Assembly (NCBI GenBank): GCA_035513175.1
Contig: DATKCN010000265.1
Location: 1 to 10,778, forward strand
Direction: 5' to 3'
Length of the DNA: 10,778 nucleotides
From: DATKCN01 sp035513175
GTDB lineage: Bacteria; Chloroflexota; Chloroflexia; Thermomicrobiales; CFX8
How positions within the stretch are numbered: the stretch's first letter is position 1; the number at the start of each line of letters is the position of its first letter. Positions 6,531 to 10,778 of this stretch are shown piece after piece. A program made the position numbers and the translations under genes. The notes beneath the pieces were generated by a model. It was not told where the DNA came from and ran no database searches. It saw only the letters and a list, made by a program, of their open reading frames with translations.

Positions 6531-8195
6531 CTACAGCCCGCCCAGATACTGATGGATGAAGGAGATCGCCATCGCCCCCTCCCCGGTTGCCGACGCGATG
6601 CGCTTCATCGATCGGTGACGGACATCGCCAGCCACGAAGATGCCGGGCACGCTCGTTTCCAGCCAGAACGGCTGCCGCTTCAATGGCCATGGGGACGGCG
6701 TCGAGCGCGCGCTGGCGACTTCCGCGCCCGTCAGGACGAAGCCTTGTCCATCGACGGCGACGACACCCTTTATCCAGTCGGTGTACGGCTTCGCGCCGAT
6801 GAATATGAACAGCGCGTGCGCTGGAACGCTCTCCTCGCCAGTGCTGTCCGTGTGCGCGAGACGCAATCCTGTCAGGTGATCGTCCCCCAGCGCCTCGACG
6901 ACATTCGTGTTCAGGCAGACGTGAATGTTCTCCGTCTGGTCGATCTGGTCGATGAGGTATTGCGACATGCCACTCTTGCCGAGATCGTTGCCGCGCACCA
7001 GCAGCGTCACCTGCCGTGCGTACATGGCGAAGTGCATGGCGGCCTGCCCGGCCGAGTTGGCGCCGCCCGCGACGTAGACATCCTCGCCACGCGTCGAGAT
7101 CGCCTCCGACAGCGCGCCGCCGTAATACACACCGGCGCCGGTCAACCGCTCGACTCCCGGCACGTCCAGCGTGCGGTACTGCACCCCGGTCGCGACGAGC
7201 AGCGCCAGGCAGTTGATCTCGGCGCCGTCCGCCAGCCGCACCACACGGTAGTTGCCGTCGAGCCGGACGGACGTGACCTCGCCGGTCAGAAACTCGGCCC
7301 CCAGCCGCTGGGCCTGCGCCACGCCGCGCCGCGCCAGATCGGCCCCACTGAGACCCGCGGGAAAGCCGAGGTAATTCTCGATGCGCGAGCTGGTCCCCGC
7401 CTGCCCGCCCGGCGCCTCGCGCTCGATCACCACGGTGCGCAGCCCCTCCGACGCGCCGTACACGGCGGCGGCCAGCCCCGCTGGTCCGCCACCGACGATG
7501 ATCAGGTCGTAGAAGAGCATCTCCGCCCGCGTGCGCAGCCCAACCTTCTCCGCGACCTGCTGCTGGTTTGGCTGCGCCAGCACCGACCCGTCCGGGAAGA
7601 TCAGCACCGGCAACGCGCTGTCGGACGCGCCCGCCTGTTCGAGAAGCATGCGCGCGTCCGGATCGTGTTCGATGTCCATCCACTGGAACGGGATCAGGTT
7701 GCGCGACAGCAGATAGCGCATGTCGAACGCCGCGGACGACCAGCGATGTCCGATCAGCCGGATGCCCTCGAACGCTGGGAAATAGCTCGAACGCCAGTCG
7801 GAGAGCACGTCGTCAATGACGGGATACAGCTGTTCCTCGGGCGGGTGCCACGGCTTCATGAGGTAGTGGTTGAGCTGCACCTCGTTGATTGCGCGAATCG
7901 CCGCCTCGGTGTCGGCATAGGCGGTCAGCAGCACCCGGCGCGCGTCGGGGTACAGCGCGATCGCCTCAACGAGAAACTCGACGCCCGACATGCCGGGCAT
8001 GCGCTGATCGATCAGAAACAACGCCACTGCATCGCCGCGCAGCAGCAGCTCGCGGGTCGTTTCCAGCGCCGTCTGGCCGGAGTCCGCGCGCAGGATGCGA
8101 TAGTCGGCGCCGTAGCGCGGGCGCAGGTCTCGCGCAACGGACGCCAGCACCGCTGGATCATCGTCAACGATCAGAATCGCCGGTTTCTCGGGCAT
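6531..8195 (-). CDS. Response regulator fused to thioredoxin-reductase-like flavoprotein
   Basis: A 554-residue fusion. Residues 1-125 form a receiver: acidic pocket Asp11-Asp13, phospho-acceptor Asp63 in LIDQRMPG, Thr91, and Lys114 in LMKPW. Residues about 143-222 look like a thioredoxin/glutaredoxin-fold linker without cysteines (LPVLIFPDG at 195-203). From 229 there is a TrxR-like module: FAD motif IVGGGPAGLAA, GGQAGTSSRIENYLGFP, NAD(P) motif VAGGANSAGQAA (375-386), and the C-terminal FAD motif GIFVAGDVR. The CxxC disulfide site is replaced by VYYGGA (356-361), so it is not a classical thioredoxin reductase. The start is chosen by GGAG (8204-8207) 8 nt before the ATG. Such fusions are often auto-named thioredoxin-disulfide reductase. 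Phosphorylation probably controls flavin chemistry directly, since there is no DNA-binding domain. It is the first gene of an operon with the kinase. Confidence 0.93.
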   Translation of the reverse strand: MPEKPAILIVDDDPAVLASVARDLRPRYGADYRILRADSGQTALETTRELLLRGDAVALFLIDQRMPGMSGVEFLVEAIALYPDARRVLLTAYADTEAAIRAINEVQLNHYLMKPWHPPEEQLYPVIDDVLSDWRSSYFPAFEGIRLIGHRWSSAAFDMRYLLSRNLIPFQWMDIEHDPDARMLLEQAGASDSALPVLIFPDGSVLAQPNQQQVAEKVGLRTRAEMLFYDLIIVGGGPAGLAAAVYGASEGLRTVVIEREAPGGQAGTSSRIENYLGFPAGLSGADLARRGVAQAQRLGAEFLTGEVTSVRLDGNYRVVRLADGAEINCLALLVATGVQYRTLDVPGVERLTGAGVYYGGALSEAISTRGEDVYVAGGANSAGQAAMHFAMYARQVTLLVRGNDLGKSGMSQYLIDQIDQTENIHVCLNTNVVEALGDDHLTGLRLAHTDSTGEESVPAHALFIFIGAKPYTDWIKGVVAVDGQGFVLTGAEVASARSTPSPWPLKRQPFWLETSVPGIFVAGDVRHRSMKRIASATGEGAMAISFIHQYLGGL

Positions 8196-8301
8196 CTCAA
8201 GCGCTCCACGTGCGACGGCGCGGCGCGGATGACGAGATAGAGCATGGCTTCCGCAATCGCCCTCCCATCGCCGGTGTTTCTGCAACTGTGAATGAGTGCC
8301 G

Positions 8302-8313
8302 CGTCAATGTCAA
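8302..8313 (-). promoter_or_regulatory. Tandem -35-like elements upstream of the fusion gene
   Basis: On the minus strand TTGACA (8308-8313) is followed directly by TTGACG (8302-8307), about 110 nt before the fusion gene ATG. No convincing -10 hexamer lies at the proper distance (CACAGT is the best). A promoter for the operon is likely in this region but is not resolved. Confidence 0.3.
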
Positions 8314-8366
8314 CGACCTTCCTTCGGATCGCACTGAGGCACACGATCCGCCTGTCCATGTGACGC

Positions 8367-8381
8367 GATTGAAGATCAATC
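8367..8381. promoter_or_regulatory. Palindrome GATTGA-AGA-TCAATC in the divergent gap
   Basis: A perfect 6-bp inverted repeat with a 3-nt spacer lies between the divergent cyclase and redox operon. It resembles a CRP/FNR-type half-site pair (TTGA..TCAA), but the spacing is 3 nt shorter than the FNR consensus. It is a candidate operator serving one or both promoters; the binding protein is unknown. Confidence 0.4.
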
Positions 8382-8404
8382 ATCGATGGTACGAGGCCAT
8401 CACG

Positions 8405-8410
8405 TATGAT
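8405..8410 (+). promoter_or_regulatory. Candidate -10 element of the cyclase gene
   Basis: TATGAT matches the sigma-70 -10 consensus at 5 of 6 positions, 51 nt before the cyclase ATG, and sits in a local AT-rich patch. The -35 position (about 8382-8387) reads ATCGAT, a poor match, so an activator may be needed. Confidence 0.35.
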
Positions 8411-8424
8411 ATGCGCGTTACTTC

Positions 8425-8437
8425 CTCACGTCGTGAG
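8425..8437. promoter_or_regulatory. Palindrome CTCACG-T-CGTGAG at the cyclase leader
   Basis: A perfect 6-bp inverted repeat around a single T lies 14 nt after the candidate -10 and 24 nt before the cyclase ATG. At this position a bound protein would block transcription initiation or early elongation, so it is a repressor-operator candidate. Confidence 0.4.
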
Positions 8438-8461
8438 ACCAGCAGCTACGAGGTGTGCGAG

Positions 8462-9298
8462 ATGAGAGATGCCGTCGAGCACAAGGATGCCGATAGCGGG
8501 CACATCGAAGAGATGTGGCGGCTGATGTTGGGCAGCGGCGAATCCCCGTTGCACCGGGGGCGCAGGCTCTACCGCAAGCTGCCGGCATCGCCCCGCTGCA
8601 AAGTCTGTTACTCCCCATTCGGCGGCCTGGGGAAGATTCTGATGCGCCTGCCCGGCGGGCGGCGGCCGGGCCGCATGAATCCCCACTTCTGTAACGTCTG
8701 CGAGGATTATGCGCGCGCGCACATCGGCGGCGTAGAGCTGGAGCTGACCATGCTCTTCGCCGATATCCGCGGCTCGACGCCGCTCGCCGAGCGGCTTGGC
8801 ACGCGGGAGTTTGCGCGTCTGATCGATCGCTTCTACCGAGCCGCGTCGGACGTGCTCATCGCGTCCGACGCGTTGATCGACCGGCTGCTCGGTGACGAGG
8901 TCGTGGGCCTGTTTGTGCCCGCTTTCTCCGGTGAGCGGCACTCTCAGACCGGGCTGGCGGCGGCGGAAGCGCTGCTGCGCGCGACTGGCCACGCGGACGC
9001 TGGCGGGCCATGGGTTCCAGTTGGTGTGGCGGTGCACACGGGCATCGCGTTTGTCGGTTCAGTGGGGTCGGAAGCAGCCAGGGACATCACCGTGCTGGGA
9101 GACAACGCGAATCTCACGGCGCGGCTGGCGTCCCAGGCGGGCGTCGGCGAAATCCTGATCAGCCAGGCCACCGCCACGGCGGCCGGCATCGACACGACCG
9201 GACTGGAGTCCCGTCACCTCGAGCTGAAAGGACGTAGCGCGGCGGCAGACGTCTGGGTTCGGCTCGTATCGGGCGATGGAACAGCGAGCAGCCAGTAG
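8462..9298 (+). CDS. Class III nucleotidyl cyclase with N-terminal four-cysteine module
   Basis: A 278-residue soluble protein predicted to convert a nucleoside triphosphate, probably ATP, to the cyclic monophosphate. The N-terminal module has C46-x2-C49-YSPFGG and, 27 residues on, C77-x2-C80, a likely metal or Fe-S ligand set. The catalytic domain runs from about 93: metal aspartates Asp101 (FADIRGST) and Asp145 (LLGDEVVGLF), VAVHTG (189-194), and ITVLGDNANLTARL with transition-state Asn217 and Arg221. The purine-selecting pair is Arg141, where adenylate cyclases usually have Lys, and Asp208, as in adenylate cyclases. ATP use is therefore likely but not certain. The start is chosen by GAGG (8450-8453) 8 nt upstream; the frame extends much further upstream without support. 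It is divergent, 266 bp away, from the operon containing a CNB-domain kinase, a possible effector of its product. Confidence 0.9.
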   Translation: MRDAVEHKDADSGHIEEMWRLMLGSGESPLHRGRRLYRKLPASPRCKVCYSPFGGLGKILMRLPGGRRPGRMNPHFCNVCEDYARAHIGGVELELTMLFADIRGSTPLAERLGTREFARLIDRFYRAASDVLIASDALIDRLLGDEVVGLFVPAFSGERHSQTGLAAAEALLRATGHADAGGPWVPVGVAVHTGIAFVGSVGSEAARDITVLGDNANLTARLASQAGVGEILISQATATAAGIDTTGLESRHLELKGRSAAADVWVRLVSGDGTASSQ

Positions 9299-9430
9299 AG
9301 CAGGGGGTACGTGGGCCCGTCCCGCTCGAAGCGCATCCATCCACGCGGGGGATCACCTGTGCCACGACCCGGGCGGACGAAGCCCTCAACGATTCCGTGT
9401 TCTCGAAGGCATGCCATGGCAGGCACAGTC
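9299..9430. other. Unassigned stretch after the cyclase
   Basis: The 132 bases between the cyclase stop and the sensor-tail relic contain no recognisable gene, no ribosome-binding site with a plausible start, and no strong hairpin with a T-run. It may be more decayed sequence from the same event that produced the two relics. Confidence 0.4.
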
Positions 9431-9583
9431 CTACCGGGTCGGTGGACGCAGCCAGAGCGAAACCCGCTCGGGATGCATCGTATCCGCGACAACCAGGCGC
9501 AGGTCGGCGACCAGCGTGTCCAGATCGACCGTGTCGCGCAATTGGGCGTTGAAAGTCTCGATCGTGGCCGCCGCCTGATTGTC
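9431..9583 (-). pseudogene. Relic: C-terminal tail of a probable membrane sensor-type protein
   Basis: Fifty codons plus a TAG stop read coherently on the minus strand: AAATIETFNAQLRDTVDLDTL, then VVADTMHPERVSLWLRPP at the end. I recognise this pattern (DEVDLD.L...L..VV..TM.PEHVSLWLRP) as the tail of long Chloroflexi/Actinobacteria proteins with N-terminal membrane segments and sensor-like domains. The match ends upstream at about 9583, where the frame soon meets a TGA and no start codon or body of the protein follows. The 5' part is missing, so this is a fragment. Family assignment is from memory and moderate. It meets the oppositely oriented phosphoesterase relic at this same point. Confidence 0.5.
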
Positions 9584-9945
9584 ACCCACGCCGGGATCGA
9601 GGAATGGATGATTGGCCCCGTGACGACCGAGAGATCAGCGCCTTCGCCCGCTTCGGCGACCGGACGGGCGAGGACACACCGGATGGCTTCCCCATCCGTC
9701 GCGACTGGGCCGCCGGGCACAGCGGCATCGCCCTGCTCGTCTCCGAGCACACGCCGGTGCGCGTCCCCGCCTTTCGCAACAACACGATCAACATCGACCA
9801 GGGCTGCGCCCTCGGTGCCGAGTTGACGGCTCCGCGCTACCCCGAGCGCGAGCTCGTCAGTGTCCCAGTGCGCGCCGTCTACTTCCAGCCATCGATGGCC
9901 TCGCGGCTCCACTCCCATGTCCATCGAACCAGGCCCATGGGTTGA
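9560..9945 (+). pseudogene. Relic: 3' part of a PrpE/Pnkp-type metallophosphoesterase, frameshifted
   Basis: The region reads as the last third of a calcineurin-like phosphoesterase of the PrpE/bacterial Pnkp phosphatase type. GRRLIVTHAGIEEWMIG (9566-9616) carries the HAG motif. FGDRTGED...GFPIRRDWAA, EHTPV, NNTINIDQGCALG and RYPERELVSVP follow in a different frame. The switch is at a run of C's (9616-9619), consistent with two extra bases or one lost. The expected GHTP has become EHTP, losing a conserved Gly. The N-terminal metal-binding motifs (DxHG, GDxxDRG, GNHD) are absent upstream. It is therefore 5'-truncated, frameshifted and mutated, and not expected to be active. An ATG at 9604 in the second frame has no ribosome-binding site. 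Length after the shift is about 113 codons to TGA. Confidence 0.7.
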
Positions 9946-9992
9946 CACATTCGTGGAGTCCGGCGATCAGGAGGCGTTGGACACGGCCAGGG

Positions 9993-10472
9993 TTATTCGC
10001 TAGCCAGCACCACCAGATCGGCCTGCATCGAAGGGAGGTGGATGTCACAGACGATCTTGAAGATACCCACTTGCCCAGCAGTGAATGTCACTCGTGTCAC
10101 ATGTCCACGCGTGACGATGTCCTGAACATCGTGCTCCTCGATCATGATCGTATGCTCCTTGCCATGGATACCGACGATCTCAAGTGTCACGATGTCACCC
10201 TCATTCACGATGATGACGCCTGGGTCCCACTTGTAGGTCGAGACCTCCCAGCGCCCGTTCTCGTCAGGCGGACGAAGAACGTAGCCGCCGCCAGGAGGCA
10301 GGTCGCTGTCCGGCATCGGCTCCTGATCAACAGTAGCGCCGCCCTTCGGCTCGACCGCCGCCATGTAGATCGTACGCTCGGTCGCCGCTCGCGAGGGCGC
10401 GGACTCAGTGCATCCCGCCACAACAAGGACAACCATGCTGAGCATCCCTGCTACCATGAACCGTCGGTACAC
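9993..10472 (-). CDS. Cupredoxin-domain lipoprotein (type-1 copper site)
   Basis: A 159-residue precursor. The GTG start gives a short lipoprotein signal: YRR, then a hydrophobic stretch, then the lipobox VAGC with Cys21 for lipidation, leaving a membrane-anchored extracytoplasmic protein. Residues about 22-74 are a linker rich in Gly, Pro and Asp. The cupredoxin fold runs from about 75 (WEVSTYKWDPGVIIVNEGD) to the end. Predicted copper ligands are His107 (GKEHTIMIEEHD), Cys142, His145 and Met149 in CDIHLPSM. The Cys-x2-His-x3-Met spacing lies between plastocyanin and amicyanin, and the single Cys rules out a CuA centre. It resembles small cupredoxins that act as electron carriers or copper-binding proteins; the partner is unknown. 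GTG at 10472 is preferred because GGAAGGGGG precedes it; ATG at 10457 would shorten the signal. No gene continues the operon downstream. Confidence 0.85.
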   Translation of the reverse strand: MYRRFMVAGMLSMVVLVVAGCTESAPSRAATERTIYMAAVEPKGGATVDQEPMPDSDLPPGGGYVLRPPDENGRWEVSTYKWDPGVIIVNEGDIVTLEIVGIHGKEHTIMIEEHDVQDIVTRGHVTRVTFTAGQVGIFKIVCDIHLPSMQADLVVLASE

Positions 10473-10477
10473 CGGAT

Positions 10478-10486
10478 CCCCCTTCC
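10478..10486 (-). promoter_or_regulatory. Ribosome-binding site fixing the GTG start of the cupredoxin gene
   Basis: GGAAGGGGG ends 5 nt before GTG at 10472. The ATG at 10457 has no such element at the proper distance, and a longer frame to 10574 would bury the signal peptide behind 34 charged residues. Confidence 0.6.
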
Positions 10487-10571
10487 AGAAAGCACGAACA
10501 TCGACACCGGTTTCGGCCGGCGTCACACTCTCCTCGCCCAACCGTCGGTCTCCGCGTCGATGGGCTGCTTC

Positions 10572-10590
10572 CACGGCATCGTGTGCCGTG
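10572..10590. other. Leader hairpin 2 of the cupredoxin transcript
   Basis: Perfect 7-bp stem CACGGCA and TGCCGTG with a 5-nt loop, within the predicted 5' untranslated region, about 82 nt past the predicted transcript start seen from the minus strand. There is no T-run, so it is not an intrinsic terminator as it stands. Confidence 0.5.
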
Positions 10591-10609
10591 TATCAACGCC
10601 GGGACGATA

Positions 10610-10636
10610 TCTCGCGACGCTCCGCTCAGCGCGAGA
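10610..10636. other. Leader hairpin 1 of the cupredoxin transcript
   Basis: Inverted repeat TCTCGCG and CGCGAGA with a 13-nt loop, itself holding a competing short pairing (CGCT with AGCG). It lies near the 5' end of the predicted leader, roughly 18-44 nt after the predicted start of transcription. Confidence 0.45.
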
Positions 10637-10660
10637 CGCCTGATTTAGCCATTGTGAAAC

Positions 10661-10688
10661 AGTATATTCGGTGAGCCTAATTTGTCAA
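10661..10688 (-). promoter_or_regulatory. Near-consensus sigma-70 promoter for the cupredoxin gene
   Basis: On the minus strand a perfect -35 TTGACA (10683-10688), a 16-nt spacer, and a -10 TATACT (10661-10666, 5 of 6) sit in an AT-rich island. This is the best promoter in the window. Transcription would start near 10654, giving a leader of about 180 nt before GTG at 10472. A plus-strand -10-like TATATT (10663-10668) overlaps it, so divergent transcription from the same island is possible. Confidence 0.7.
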
Positions 10689-10778
10689 TGAGCCGAAACG
10701 CATCGAGCGGTCCGAGCGAGCGCCCGCGCGACTTCCGTGTGATGTGTGATGCGAGCACGGGGTTTTCAGGCGGATGGA
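10688..10778 (+). CDS. Possible N-terminus of a gene cut by the right edge
   Basis: From the ATG at 10688 a plus-strand frame stays open for 30 codons to the edge (MSRNASSGPSERPRDF...). It lies downstream of an AT-rich island with a TATATT -10-like element at 10663-10668. The nearest purine-rich element (GGTGAG at 10670-10675) is 12 nt from the ATG, farther than usual, and I do not recognise the sequence. Thirty open codons in GC-rich DNA is weak evidence. Confidence 0.25.
   Translation, partial: MSRNASSGPSERPRDFRVMCDASTGFSGGW

Noticed and set aside
6528..8240. A 570-codon plus-strand open frame antisense to the receiver/flavoenzyme gene.
   Set aside because: It mirrors a GC-rich coding gene whose minus-strand product has unmistakable motifs. 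The antisense product is His/Arg/Gln-rich and matches no family I know, with no ribosome-binding site.
8369..8379. An FNR/CRP box at TTGA-AGA-TCAA.
   Set aside because: The FNR consensus is TTGAT-N4-ATCAA. Here the half-sites are 3 nt too close, so only a generic palindrome is claimed.
7889..8461. A 191-codon upstream extension of the cyclase frame.
   Set aside because: It overlaps the receiver gene antisense, is Arg/Ser/Pro-rich, and runs through the promoter region. The ATG at 8462 has a good ribosome-binding site and starts just before the conserved Cys module.
9214..9948. A 244-codon minus-strand frame covering the relic region.
   Set aside because: Its product has no coherent family signal. 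The recognisable sensor tail lies in a different minus-strand frame and the phosphoesterase signal on the plus strand.
9917..10003. A 28-residue plus-strand frame (MSIEPGPWVDTFVESG..., with EALDTARVIR at its end).
   Set aside because: It has a natural-looking helical composition and could be another relic, but it is tiny, has no ribosome-binding site and overlaps the cupredoxin stop. Not supported as a gene.

Overview
The window is GC-rich throughout, apart from a few AT-rich promoter patches. Together with the gene types (a giant AAA/LuxR regulator beside a berberine-bridge-type flavin oxidase, a secreted protein tail with an Ig-like fold, and a receiver/thioredoxin-reductase-like fusion), this suggests a chromosomal segment of a high-GC Chloroflexi bacterium, perhaps of the Thermomicrobia/Sphaerobacter type. 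This is an inference from style and family knowledge. There is no rRNA or other phylogenetic marker. I see no tRNA, rRNA, CRISPR array, transposase or phage gene.

Layout. (1) 2-310, plus strand: the C-terminal tail of a secreted protein cut by the left edge. (2) 311-437: a convergent gap with hairpins. (3) 438-1865, minus: FAD-linked oxidase. It is preceded by a promoter-like region with a perfect 16-bp palindrome and, upstream of that, by a 978-residue AAA-ATPase/LuxR regulator (2070-5006, minus), the obvious candidate controller. (4) 5132-8195, minus: a tight two-gene operon. It encodes a response regulator fused to a thioredoxin-reductase-like flavoprotein, then a cyclic-nucleotide-binding histidine kinase whose ATG lies one base after the preceding stop. 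(5) 8462-9298, plus, divergent from that operon: a class III nucleotidyl cyclase with an N-terminal four-cysteine module. (6) 9299-9992: no intact gene. It holds two 5'-truncated gene relics abutting head to head: the tail of a probable membrane sensor-type protein (minus) and a frameshifted PrpE/Pnkp-type metallophosphoesterase (plus). (7) 9993-10472, minus: a small lipoprotein with a type-1 copper (cupredoxin) site, behind a near-consensus promoter and a leader of about 180 nt with two perfect hairpins. (8) The right edge may hold the start of a plus-strand gene.

How the genes could work together. The most interesting reading is a local second-messenger to redox relay. The cyclase would make a cyclic nucleotide. 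The kinase carries an intact, PKA-like phosphate-binding cassette to sense it. The kinase would phosphorylate Asp63 of the receiver, whose output is a flavin/NAD(P)H enzyme lacking the CxxC of true thioredoxin reductases, rather than a DNA-binding domain. The kinase/receiver pairing rests on operon structure. The link to the cyclase rests on adjacency, divergent orientation and matching domain chemistry, and is inference.
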